This document shows, in pieces, positions 1 to 8,937 of a stretch of DNA of 54,066 nucleotides. How positions within the stretch are numbered: the first letter of the stretch is position 1; each line of letters starts with the position of its first letter. The position numbers and the translations under genes are program-made. The DNA is from Jaenimonas drosophilae (Eukaryota; Euglenozoa; Kinetoplastea; Trypanosomatida; Trypanosomatidae): assembly GCA_030849065.1 (NCBI GenBank), contig JASAON010001553.1, positions 1 through 54,066 on the forward strand, in the 5' to 3' direction. The notes under the pieces are model-generated. The model was not told the origin of the DNA. It ran no database searches and saw nothing but the letters and a program-made list of their open reading frames with translations.

Positions 1-165
1 TTTTTGCATTATCTCAAGTTAATGCACTTTTTTGCATTATCTTTTTCGAGTTAATGCGCTTTTTGCATTAGCTTTTTCGAGTTAATGCACTTCTTGCATT
101 ATCTTTTCCGAGTTGTTGCAATTTTTGCATTTTTTTTCCGAGTTATTGTATTTGTTTGCATTAAC
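1..165. repeat. Tandem repeat of about 31 bp, cut by the window edge
   Basis: The core tttttgcattatct followed by cgagttaatgcac recurs with its gcat element at positions 6, 34, 65, 96, 127 and 158, a spacing of 28 then 31 bp. Copies diverge towards the right, where the last ones lose the cgagttaatgcac half. It is AT-rich, unlike the GC-rich stretch that follows. It is probably the end of a longer minisatellite outside the window. No coding potential. Confidence 0.85.
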
Positions 166-3055
166 GCATTCAATGTGTGTTAAAAATATCAACGTGGGGC
201 GCTGACCGTGGTGAATAGGTCAACACTCTTTGGTGAACCGTTTCTTCTGGTCATTTTTTTGTGCGAGCGCGCTCTGTATACGCAAGCGTGGGCGTGTAAT
301 CTACAGGTCGCGGCTTAGTATCCGGCCGCGATGCCGCGATGCCGGTTGGGGCGCGTGGGGTTCCGGGGGCGAAGCATCTGTTGTGGGTGGGGATATTTTG
401 CGGACCTCTTTTTGTGTTGCGATGCATATGGTTGGGTGCGCTCGATGGGTGCCGGATTGCTTCATGGATTTACATATTGTTATGAAGTAGAGAAGCATCT
501 CCTTCATCAGCTGTGTGGGTTCCAAGGAAACCGGAGCGCTGGCGCGCGTATCATTTCCCATCCTTCCCATTTAACCAATATCGTGTTTGTTAGAGTTAAT
601 GAGATTCTTGTTGCGACGCGTGCGGGTGTCACGTGTTCCGGGGTTCGTTTCTTTGGCGGCTTGGGCTGGTTCGGTTGCTGGGTTGCGTTGTCCGTGTGTG
701 GCTTCTGGCGGTTCTGGTTCTCCGCACCGTCATTAATAAATGGGCCGCGGGCGGCTGCGAAAAAGTGTGCTGTTGTGTGGATTCCGCGGTCGTTGCTGCC
801 GCGCGGGGTCTGCGCCGCGCCCGTCTTGATTCGTAGTTGGGTTGCGTGGGGAAGCCTGTGTTGGTCCTTTTGCGCGCATCCGGATGGGGCGGGATCGTGC
901 GTCGATGGTGCGGGGTGCTCGCCTTCGGCCCATTGTGCGCCAGCTATCGAGTGGTGTCGCGCCAACGGGGGGGGGGGGAGAATCTCGTTTTCTTTTTTGG
1001 ATTGTGTGAAATGTCCTTCGCGCCACTGGTGGTGCGGGGGAACCGGTTTTTCCACGATTTGGTAACTCCGGAAATTCGCTCCGAGTGTCATGATACTATG
1101 TGAGAGTAAAGGGGGAAAAGACGAATGCGATAATCAAGCTCGACTGCTGAGTGCGAGCGCTCGCTGCCCAACGCAGTACACATTGCTCAACTACCGTTTC
1201 CTTTTCGCTCTTGTGGTAAGTCCACCTCCCGCTTGGGCTGTGGACATACAGCATGATTTGATTAGATGGTTCAGCGCGGAGCTCGAGTTCAAAGAAAAGA
1301 GAGCGATTTGTCCGGGAAAAAAGGGATGTTTTACTGTGGGGAATAAGGACCCGATGTCCAAACTGCAAACAACCCACACGTGAAATAGAGGAAGAGAGAC
1401 GGTTTGGTATGAAAAGAAGTATTTTTTTTTTGAAGAAAACACATTTAAAGAACTCCGCGTATACTCAATGGGAAATGGGAAAGGCTTGTTTTGGACGCAA
1501 AAAGGGGTGGGTGGACCTCAAAAAACTTGATATGAAACTTAAAGGCACCGAACTACGTATGACGTCAGATGTTTGCGGGGAGGCAAAAGGCGCAGACGAT
1601 ACATACACGCATGGCATCCAAGTCCAAGTTACGCGAGGAACACGCGTGCCTTCCTTTCTGGAAAGCATGCCTGCGTAACGAGGTGACGGCCTCTCGCGAT
1701 TCGGTGGATGTTGTGCGGGGGAGGTTGGGGTTGGTGGTGGCGGGCCGCGGGCCTCGTCGCCATCCCCCCGGGGGGGGGGGCCGGCCGCCATCATCACCCC
1801 CCGACGGGGGCCCGGAAAGTTTGGGCGTTTTCGGCGCAAGGGTCAGGGGGATCGTTGGGGATGGGTCGTGCGGGGTTCGTTCGGTTGTGGGTCGGATCTC
1901 TTGCCTTGGGGGGGGGGGGGTGGGTCCTCCGGGGGATGCCCCCCGCCCCGTTTTCCAGCCAAAATTCCCGCTCCGCCCCGTCTGCGGCCCGTTGGGGGGG
2001 TTGGGATATTTTCTTTTCTTTGTATTGTTTCCAGTTGCGGCTGGTCGGGTCGCTGGTCTCTGCGTTGCCGGCGGCATCGTTCCGGCGGCGGGTTTGGGCC
2101 CCCGCCCCTGGGGGGCGTCCCCTGGCGGGGCCCGGGCGGGGTGTGCGATTATCTGCTCGCGGGAATTCTTCTGTGCGCCGCGGCTCTCCTCCGGGGCGTA
2201 GGGGTTTCCGAGGGGTCTCCCCCTCGTCGCCGCTTCTGCTGTGGCGCGTTTTGATTTCGGGCCGGGTCTTTGGTTTGTGCGTGGCGCACCGGATGGCGTC
2301 CCGGGGGGCCCCTCCCGGCGTGTGGAGTTTGTGGCTGGTCTTCGGGGGGGGGGGGTGGCGCTCCTTTTTTCCAGATCCGGGCATTCCTCTTGGTTGGTGC
2401 TTGGGGGCTGGCTGGGGGGGCCTTGTGGGCTTTTTCCTCAATCGCCCCGCCCCTTCGGCGCGGCGCCCCCTCTTGGGTTCAGCCCCAATTCCCGAAGGCG
2501 ATGGCGGCGGCCGCAACTTCCCGTATTCGTTGTGGTGGCGCGTTGTGCTTGTGCGCTCCCGTGGCTGCTGCGCGCCGGGTGCCCCCCCCCCCCTATGTCG
2601 ACGGCTTCTGCTCCAAGGGCGGGGGGGGATGTGGGGGGGGGGTGTGGTGGGGTTTCGCGCGGCGGTTCCAAGCCATTCCCCAATTGCGGAGGGCGATCTG
2701 CGCGCTGGCCGGTTTGTCATGTGGGCGGGGGGGGGGTCTTGTTCGTCGGCGCCTCTGGCGGCGGCGTTTCTTCGGTCCGACCCCATTCGGCTTTTGGTGA
2801 TTTCTGTACTTGTGTTTGTATTTCTGATCCTGCTGGACATCTGGTGGTTGGCGGTGGGATCCAGAGGTTGAGTGCCATGTGAGACGCTTTTTATCGGACC
2901 GCGCCATCGGAAAGCCAAAACTATCCTTTTTTTGCGTTGGAGAACATGTGCAAAGATGGTTTCGTGCGCGTGCGTATTGTTTCTGTTGGGCTGCAAAATT
3001 GCTCTTTTCGACTCGGTGTCGTTCTCAATGCTAGGAAGTGTAGACTCCTTTCGAA
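166..3055 (+). promoter_or_regulatory. Gene-free, G-tract-rich region; candidate transcription start region
   Basis: About 2.9 kb without a convincing gene. The + strand carries many G runs: 967-978, 1770-1780, 1908-1920, 1994-2000, 2344-2355, 2414-2420, 2621-2628, 2633-2642 and 2727-2736, with one C run at 2582-2593. The open frames here are low-complexity Gly/Trp/Arg on + and Pro/Arg on -, as expected from G-rich non-coding DNA. In trypanosomes, long G tracts have been reported near RNA polymerase II start regions at the head of polycistronic units. All genes to the right lie on the + strand, so a start region for that unit is the natural reading. The left-hand unit is not visible, so a divergent strand switch cannot be proven. 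A degenerate repeat or retroelement remnant is the alternative. Confidence 0.45.
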
Positions 3056-3598
3056 ATGGCTGTTTGGGCAGTAGGCACCACGAATAAGGCGAAGGTCGAA
3101 GCTCTTCGTCACGTGTTGGAAAAGTGTTTTCCTGGACAGCAACATGAGGTGGTTTCAGTAAACGTGGAGTCTCGAGTGTCAAACCAGCCGATGTCCGCTG
3201 ATGAGACTCAGCGCGGTTGCATCAACCGAGCAAAAGGTTCTCTTGATGCCATCCAATCTGCTCATTTTGGTGTAGGAATAGAGGGTGGATTGGAGAGCAT
3301 TGCCGGGAAGTGGTATGAATGCGGGTGGATGGCTGTGGTTGAGCGGGCTTCAGGGAAGCTAGGTATTGGATCTTCTGCGCGCTTTGAAATGAGTAGCAAG
3401 TTGATGACTCCTATTCTTGAGGAAGGAAGGGAGCTAAGCGAGGTAATGGATATGCTGACGGGGGAGCAAGATGTACGCTCGGGGCTTGGTGCGATGGGGG
3501 TTCTAACAGCAGGTCATCTTGATCGCTGCTCGGCTTATGAACATGGCATCATGTTTGCACTTGCTCCATTTCTCTCCGACCGGAGATATTGGGATTAA
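3056..3598 (+). CDS. Inosine/xanthosine triphosphatase, YjjX/DUF84 family
   Basis: A 180-residue protein resembling bacterial YjjX along its whole length. It opens with VGTTNKAKVEAL, the family's nucleotide-binding start. It continues with VES...QPMSADET and GCINRAKGSLDA (family: QPxxxEET, GAxNRA), then FGVGIEGGLES, then a SGLGAMGVLTAGHL stretch matching the family's GAIGVFTAGxLTR, and ends YEHGIMFALAPF. Members hydrolyse ITP and XTP to monophosphates, clearing deaminated purines from the nucleotide pool. The length is typical for the family. The ATG at 3056 gives the conserved N-terminus with no extension, so a cytosolic location is likely. It is the first gene after the G-tract region. Confidence 0.85.
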   Translation: MAVWAVGTTNKAKVEALRHVLEKCFPGQQHEVVSVNVESRVSNQPMSADETQRGCINRAKGSLDAIQSAHFGVGIEGGLESIAGKWYECGWMAVVERASGKLGIGSSARFEMSSKLMTPILEEGRELSEVMDMLTGEQDVRSGLGAMGVLTAGHLDRCSAYEHGIMFALAPFLSDRRYWD

Positions 3599-3896
3599 TC
3601 TAACTCGTCAATAATGGATCACCAGTGTTCTAATGCACAGAGATTCATGGATAGAGATGTCTAAGCCTGCAATAGCGTGGTATCCAAGATTGTGAATGCT
3701 ACAGTCATGTTCAGGATGGCGTTGTAATGGATATTTGCGGTCGCCATTGTTACGAAGCATCTTTTTTCGGCGTAATAATGCAAGAAGGATACTAAGATTC
3801 GGTGTCATTTCCTTTGGAGTGTATCGCGGAGTTCTATTTCACTATCTGCTTTCGTGCAACGTTAATGATTTCCAAGTGTAGGAAGGGTTTGGGAGA

Positions 3897-4457
3897 ATGT
3901 TTAGGGTTAACTTGCAGAATCGCTCGGCTGTTGCGGTAACAACAAGGCTTCTTAATTTTTTCCCCTTGGGGTATACATCAGGACCAAAGAATAGACAGTC
4001 TGTGTCAGTTCCCAACAACTTTGACGGCTACTTGACGAACCACATGACGAAATTGCAAAACTCAACGGATAAGCATGCTGGTTTGGTTCCAAGAATGAGC
4101 CTGAAGCTACAATGCGAACATTGTCATTTTCGATGGGTTCATGATACCCTTGTTGTTCGCTGTCCGGCTCACCCTGAGTCACACAATCAGAGAGAAATGT
4201 GGCTTGAGCCCACTTGGACATGGGGTAGGCAACAACCTTATCAATACTACAAGTACTTGCCAGCAAATGTGAATCCAAGAACTAAGATGCCTCTTGCTAG
4301 GGAAGATGCAAAAGGAATGAACAACGAGAGACGATCCCAAGGGCTCCCCACGAAAACCAGAAAGCTCTCCAAGGAACAACGTGGTATTTCACGTGCAGTA
4401 ACAGGCATCGGCATCTTCAACACACGATGGCAAACACGATTTCCATTTCCTACGTGA
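3897..4457 (+). CDS. Probable mitochondrial ribosomal protein bL36m
   Basis: A 186-residue basic protein. The first 30 residues (MFRVNLQNRSAVAV...) have arginines and no acidic residues, as in a mitochondrial presequence. Around residues 65-95 there is a short zinc-ribbon: CEHC, then 12 residues, then CPAHPESHNQR. Bacterial L36 has the same layout: CxxC, 12 residues, C, a histidine 5-6 residues on, then a basic QR end. The core sits inside long N- and C-terminal extensions (the tail includes RKLSKEQRG), as is common for kinetoplastid mitoribosomal proteins. If correct, it binds zinc and packs on large-subunit rRNA in the mitochondrion. A different small zinc-ribbon protein remains possible. 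Confidence 0.6.
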   Translation: MFRVNLQNRSAVAVTTRLLNFFPLGYTSGPKNRQSVSVPNNFDGYLTNHMTKLQNSTDKHAGLVPRMSLKLQCEHCHFRWVHDTLVVRCPAHPESHNQREMWLEPTWTWGRQQPYQYYKYLPANVNPRTKMPLAREDAKGMNNERRSQGLPTKTRKLSKEQRGISRAVTGIGIFNTRWQTRFPFPT

Positions 4458-4579
4458 GAAGTCCACATCCAATCAGACGAAAATTTGCTATTGAGGGTTT
4501 CTATTCTTCTGTGGCAACTGACCCATCTCTTGTGATAATATCCTACTTCTCTAACTTTTGTCATTCTCCATTTTTGCAC

Positions 4580-4581
4580 AG
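4580..4581 (+). promoter_or_regulatory. Predicted trans-splice acceptor AG for the twin-CX9C gene
   Basis: The pyrimidine-rich run about 4543-4575 ends in tttttgcacag, with the AG at 4580-4581. It lies 15 bases before the ATG at 4597 and downstream of an in-frame ATG at 4558, so it decides the start. Confidence 0.5.
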
Positions 4582-4596
4582 TTAGTCGGTGTAGAT

Positions 4597-4968
4597 ATGA
4601 GTGCAGATCCTGAGGCACCTACGGATGTAGGCCGTATCAGTGGTGGCCATATCATCCGGAATATGATATTCGCGCATGACGATGCAAATAACCTCGAAAT
4701 TGTTAGTGGATGGACTGAGCAGGGAGTGAGGGAGTTTAATCAGGAAATCGTAAAGCCAGGGAGAGCTGATATGGAAAAAAGGCACCCTTGTTTTGAGCAG
4801 AACCAATCACTGGTTAAATGCTCCTTATCATGCCCCACTGAAATGAAGCTAGGAGGACGAACCGCTTCATGCAACGATGAACGACATGTTCTCATGAAAT
4901 GTCTTGTGAAGCATAAAAAGTGGAAGGATGATGGCGCCAATCAGAAAAAGTGGTTTCTACTATGGTAG
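4597..4968 (+). CDS. Twin-CX9C (CHCH-type) protein, likely mitochondrial intermembrane space
   Basis: A 123-residue protein starting MSADPEAPTDVG. An in-frame ATG exists at 4558 but precedes the predicted splice acceptor, so 4597 is preferred. The C-terminal half carries two exact CX9C motifs, CFEQNQSLVKC and CNDERHVLMKC, separated by a loop with an extra CxxxC-like pair (CSLSC). This is the coiled-coil-helix-coiled-coil-helix pattern of proteins imported by Mia40/Erv1 oxidative folding, many of which assemble or belong to cytochrome oxidase, complex I or the mitoribosome. Which family this is cannot be told. The absence of a cleavable presequence fits that import route. It sits among other mitochondrial genes. 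Confidence 0.75.
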   Translation: MSADPEAPTDVGRISGGHIIRNMIFAHDDANNLEIVSGWTEQGVREFNQEIVKPGRADMEKRHPCFEQNQSLVKCSLSCPTEMKLGGRTASCNDERHVLMKCLVKHKKWKDDGANQKKWFLLW

Positions 4969-5115
4969 ATGTCATGATTCGTTCTTGTCGCTCTTAAGGT
5001 AACGATGCTACACCATTGCGCTTGTGGGTTGAGTTTACACTGAGATGGCGTTAGGCAAAATACATATACTGAGATGCTTATGAACAAAATTTTTCCTTTC
5101 CGATTTTTCCACTGT

Positions 5116-5117
5116 AG
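5116..5117 (+). promoter_or_regulatory. Predicted trans-splice acceptor AG
   Basis: The pyrimidine run ttttcctttccgatttttcc ends just before actgtag, with AG at 5116-5117. This is 29 bases before the ATG at 5146. Confidence 0.55.
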
Positions 5118-5145
5118 GTTGCATTTCTGAAAGCAATCTTAAGCT

Positions 5146-5619
5146 ATGCTTCGTCGTACCGCACCCGCGGTGAGCTTTACCACGTCTCACCGCGCGTTGA
5201 TGATGCGTCCATCACGAGCACTGTTGGGTGGGGACATGCACTCTACAGACCGATTCAAGGCAGCTTGGGACGAAATCCCCATGCATCTTGTTGGAGCTTC
5301 CCGTAAGCAAGCATTCGAGTGGTACTGGCGCGCTATGTACCAACTGGGCCTGCGTGATCCCTATCGTTTCACGAAAGTGCGCTCAGTGATCAACTGGGTT
5401 GGACTGTTCGGGTTTTTGTACCTCTCGTACATTTCCGTGTTCTATTCGTCGTTCTACCATGTGTACTACCAGGACTGGCCAGAGCACTTCAAGCGTGAGA
5501 ATGCTCGTGACTATGCTGTTGCTCATGGTGGCGATGTGTGGGCAGGGGATGGGAAGTTCATTCGCCCATACTTCCACATCAATCCTCCGATGCTGACGAT
5601 GACATCTGAGGATTTGTAG
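5146..5619 (+). CDS. Single-span mitochondrial-type protein, possible respiratory-chain subunit
   Basis: A 157-residue protein. It begins MLRRTAPAVSFTTSHRALMM, rich in Arg, Ser and Thr with no acidic residues, as in a mitochondrial presequence. A soluble stretch with many aromatics follows (AFEWYWRAMYQLGL). There is one hydrophobic segment at about residues 84-107 (INWVGLFGFLYLSYISVFY), then a soluble tail ending in NPPMLTMTSEDL. The layout (presequence, one membrane span, small size) is that of accessory subunits of cytochrome c oxidase or complex I in kinetoplastids. I recognise no diagnostic motif, so the assignment to a complex is inference. The upstream pyrimidine tract plus AG supports the start. 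Confidence 0.7.
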   Translation: MLRRTAPAVSFTTSHRALMMRPSRALLGGDMHSTDRFKAAWDEIPMHLVGASRKQAFEWYWRAMYQLGLRDPYRFTKVRSVINWVGLFGFLYLSYISVFYSSFYHVYYQDWPEHFKRENARDYAVAHGGDVWAGDGKFIRPYFHINPPMLTMTSEDL

Positions 5620-6764
5620 AATACTTTTGAGGAAGTAGATATATATAGGAACGACTGAGCCCATCGTCGCTTTCTTTTTCCGACACACAAGTTTAGGCGT
5701 AGGGATAGCGTAGGTAGTTTTGTGCTGTGAGGACATGGGCAGGCTTTTGCATCTCCTGATGTGTTGTGAAGCTTTTTCACTGTCCGTCTGAATGAATGAG
5801 TGAATGAATGATGAATCCTCTCTGCTTCATCCTTTCTGCAATTAGGTTTTCTAGTTGGCACGTGGTCCAAACGACTGCAGTGGCACCGACTGTCTAATTC
5901 CATAGCACCGACCAAATATGTATAGCTGAGTTACGCCAGCATGACGTTGGGAGGGAGCTCATCTTTCCAAAAGATGAGAGCCTATTTTGGGCTTTCCGCA
6001 GAGCCCATATACGCTTTCCAAATTGCTCAAAGAACTGATTTCTGATGGTGAGGCTATTTGACTCACAAAGAGAACACCTCATAGTGCACACAGTTGTGTG
6101 TTGTCTTCGACACAAAACTAACGGATTAGATTCTCACTCATTGCATCTATTCATACAACCACGAATCCATTTGATTTGGATGCATTGACGTCTTGTGGTC
6201 CAATCAATTTCACTGAAGCGAACGGGTGGGGATAATGACAAATGCTACGACTTCTATGAGGTTTCCTCACTTCAACGTGCTGTAAAGTTTGGAGTTGCGG
6301 CGTGGATTGATGCTTGTCCCAGTGCAGCAAAGAATTTCTAAAAAAAAAAGTGGCTGTTTACTACAACGCACATCTATGGCGATTCTTCGAATGCAGCAAA
6401 AGCCATGAGTTTGTCACACAGTGGTCACATTCTCTATTCTATAGCTCTGTTTTGTGTCTTCGGAACTTCTGGTAGCGTTGTTTGTTTGCGCTGCACAGGA
6501 AGAATAGCTTACTCATCTATTCATTCGGATGCTGCTCTTCTCTTTCATTATTGGACATGATGCTACACGGATGGTACTCCAACAGTACATGCTCATGCAA
6601 GAGTCTCCAAAACTTCGTCTTACATATGCTTGTATTGCGGGATATATTACATGAGCAACCACTAAGCCATTGTAATACGGTGTTGCTTGTCCTTTCTCTT
6701 CTTCGATCACACTCTAGAGTTTCATAGCGACGAAGAATCTTGATCTTCTCATTTGCTTGCCACA
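5620..6764. other. Intergenic stretch between mitochondrial-type genes
   Basis: About 1.1 kb with no frame that looks coding. It is pyrimidine-rich and AT-richer than the genes. There is a short inverted repeat at 5958-5978 (ctcatctt/aagatgag) and an A10 run near 6342. It probably holds the 3' UTR of the upstream gene and the 5' leader of the next. Confidence 0.6.
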
Positions 6765-7553
6765 ATGAGCCGATGTGGTGAGCTCTCTCTGAGGAAACTA
6801 ATAGTTTCTTATAATCCGGCCTCCGGGGATCCGGCAACACGTCAGTTTCTGGCCACACATCTTCCCCTATTCCACAGAAAGTACCCCCAGGTTCAGATCG
6901 ACATTCGCCCCCGGTTTTGGCCTGAGCGCAGCATAACTGGGGTTTACCGCGATGGGAGTGAGAAAGCCTACTGCACACGGTACTTAAGCTCTATGGGAAT
7001 AAACATCCGCTGCCACAAGTTGGTAAATGAAGCAAATGACTCGAATGAGCCTTTCAGTGCGTCTCACATTCACATGCAGCGAAAAAGTGTTCAAGGCACA
7101 TGGAATCCATGGCTTTGGAACTATGAGTCGTCACGCAAGAGGAATTGTCCGCCTCCACGCTGGGACCGACATCTCACACCGAAAGAATGGGACTTCTACA
7201 TCCATCAGTACAGCTCACAGATGAAGGCAGAGGAAGAATCAATCCACAACCGGGTTGCGCAGCGAACTGCTCTTCCGGATGCAGCAACAAGAGAGGTTCA
7301 GGAAAGATGGAAGAGTTACGTCACGCCTCGCATGCAAACTGATCTTGAGTTCAATGTTGCTCACTGGAAGAGACAGCATGCCCGTGGAGCACCTGGGCCG
7401 GATGCACCAAGAATCAATGAATACTCATTGTTTTCGCTTCCAGATCACACAACTCTTGGACAGGATGCGGTGGATGTACTGCGTCGACGCGAAGCAATGC
7501 ATGTGGAGGACTGGTGGAGAGCAAGAAAGAACCAACTTAAGCCCCCCAGCTGA
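6765..7553 (+). CDS. Mitochondrial ribosomal protein mL43 (L51/S25/CI-B8 domain)
   Basis: A 262-residue protein from the ATG at 6765 (MSRCGELSLRKL). The frame is open a few codons further up, but only with a TTG. Residues 5-95 form the L51/S25/CI-B8 thioredoxin-like fold: LSLRKLIVSYNPASGD, then RQFLATHLPLFHRKYPQVQIDIRPR, where animal mL43 has LRKLxxxYCxxGGxSRGxREFLE and NPxVxIxVxxR. It then has GVYRDGSEKAYCTRYLSS, matching xGxYxNGxxKxVxVxNLS. The remainder, about 100-262, is a basic kinetoplastid-type extension rich in Trp, Arg and Gln. It should be a mitoribosome large-subunit component. The NDUFA2 and mL43/mS25 families share this fold; the length and basic tail favour a ribosomal protein. 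Confidence 0.75.
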   Translation: MSRCGELSLRKLIVSYNPASGDPATRQFLATHLPLFHRKYPQVQIDIRPRFWPERSITGVYRDGSEKAYCTRYLSSMGINIRCHKLVNEANDSNEPFSASHIHMQRKSVQGTWNPWLWNYESSRKRNCPPPRWDRHLTPKEWDFYIHQYSSQMKAEEESIHNRVAQRTALPDAATREVQERWKSYVTPRMQTDLEFNVAHWKRQHARGAPGPDAPRINEYSLFSLPDHTTLGQDAVDVLRRREAMHVEDWWRARKNQLKPPS

Positions 7554-7830
7554 TGAGGTAAGGCACCCAACGAGGAAGTGGCAACATGACCCGCGTTCGG
7601 AGTCCCAAGTGAGTCCCAACGCATGCTTATCCCCCTCTTGCTCCAGACTTTGCCGATAGCAGACTGGTCTTCTCTCCCTGTTTAACTTCTTTTTTTAATT
7701 TTTTTACTTCTTCTCATCACTGCAAAAAGCGCTGACGAGAACGGTGCTAGGCCAGAAGTTGAAGAACATCAATACCCTTTTCTTATTTGCTTCAGTCACT
7801 CAATCAATCCCTCCATTTTTTATTTTGACC
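7554..7830. other. Short intergenic stretch
   Basis: Pyrimidine-rich spacer with T runs around 7686-7710. No gene seen. Confidence 0.5.
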
Positions 7831-8937
7831 GATTGCTTTGCATGTCTTGTGCATCAACACCGCATCTTTCTTCCGCATTCCCGCGTGGTGATTCCTGGAT
7901 GACTGTCCTGAACGAAGCTTTTAAGGGCGACTGTATCCAGTTGGAGCCCTCCTTTCCTGTCAAGGCTCGAGTGGGGACTCCACTGATGGCGATGGACCAC
8001 TGCGATCAAACGACGGTGCCATCTGAGTTTTGGAGTGCCACCTCGATGCAGGAGCGTGTTCACGGAGTACTTTCAACTGGGTTTCCTGCTGGGATCAGTG
8101 AAAACACTTGCAGCCGCAGCCATTCTTGCGCATTCCATTTCCATATTTCCCAACCCCCAGCACTACCTTGGCCTGCGCCGCATGTGCAGTTCTTTCCTAA
8201 AACGTTCGATGGATACCACTGGCAACGTGAGAGTGTGACAGATGGTTCATCAATGCTAATCCATCCACCCATTACAATCCTTGGTACGCCACCGAGTGAT
8301 TGCGCAGTCATGTTGATGACTGCGCAATCTATTCCATTGAAAAATGCTGCGGCTGTATCGACACCCACCTTTCTGGGCAACGAGTATTTCCCCTGCTACG
8401 TCGCTTCACTACAGGAAAGAGAAGTACCAATGTCTCCAGCCATGTCAGATGAGCCATGGCCACATACCGTGTTTGACGGATCAAGTCATCTTCGGAATTC
8501 GGAACTGACAGCGCGATGCCGTCTCTCGCATCCTGATTGCACCACCGGGAGCATTCCCTCTTTTCAAAATGTCTCTCCTATAGTTCCTACTCCTCCATGG
8601 AGAGTTACCTCAATGCCCGGCTGTACTTCCGCTGGTGTAGCTCACTTTTCATGCTGGAGAAACACAAGAGATGGATCTTGGATTCCTTTGAAGATGCATT
8701 AAACAGAGGTTCGCCGAAAAAAACTTGCAACTGTGTTTGCACTGGGCTAATTGGTTAGACCCTGTTATTTATTTCCCGCCAAAGTTGAATTGGTGGCCCT
8801 CTGCCACAGGACAAGTCGCGTATTCCTCCTTTGTTTTCATTGCCCTCTCGCCAAGAGGCTTGCGACCCGGCTTTCTTCAGCTACCCCTGTCACTATACGA
8901 GCTTGACAGATGGCATTCAAAATGCTTCAGATGAAGT
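7831..8937 (+). pseudogene. Possible broken gene, frameshifted several times
   Basis: Stretches that look protein-like sit on the + strand but in different frames. Frame of 8035-8238: a hydrophobic part (YFQLGFLLGSVKTLAAAAI). Then an aromatic-rich part at about 8231-8300 (FINANPSTHYNPWY) in another frame. Next a piece about 8537-8758 (LEKHKRWILDSFEDALN). Finally 8700-8934 (LDPVIYFPPKLNWWPS). Single-base shifts or stops separate them. The only long uninterrupted frame, 7833-8702, is rich in Ser, Pro, Thr and His and looks like the shadow of the others. Either this is a decayed membrane-protein gene or the assembly has several indels. I recognise no family. A perfect hairpin lies inside at 8298-8329. 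Confidence 0.3.
8298..8329. repeat. Perfect 13-bp inverted repeat with 6-base loop
   Basis: gattgcgcagtca (8298-8310), loop tgttga, then tgactgcgcaatc (8317-8329). All 13 pairs match. It lies within the broken-gene region, next to an in-frame stop of one candidate frame. Confidence 0.9.

Noticed and set aside
331..1065. Open frame of 244 codons on +
   Set aside because: Trp/Cys/Gly/Arg-rich, overlaps other equally long frames on both strands, lies in G-rich DNA with no splice signal.
1794..3182. Open frame of 462 codons on -
   Set aside because: Pro/Arg/Thr-rich because of C runs; no hydrophobic core or motif, and its end overlaps the YjjX gene on the other strand. A retroelement remnant was considered but no reverse transcriptase or other motif is visible.
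7833..8702. Open frame of 289 codons on +
   Set aside because: Ser/Pro/His/Thr-rich and apparently the shadow of protein-like stretches in the other + frames.
8725..8790. tRNA-like string ctaattggttag
   Set aside because: No acceptor stem or T-loop motif around it. No tRNA, rRNA, snoRNA cluster or spliced-leader RNA was recognised anywhere in the window.
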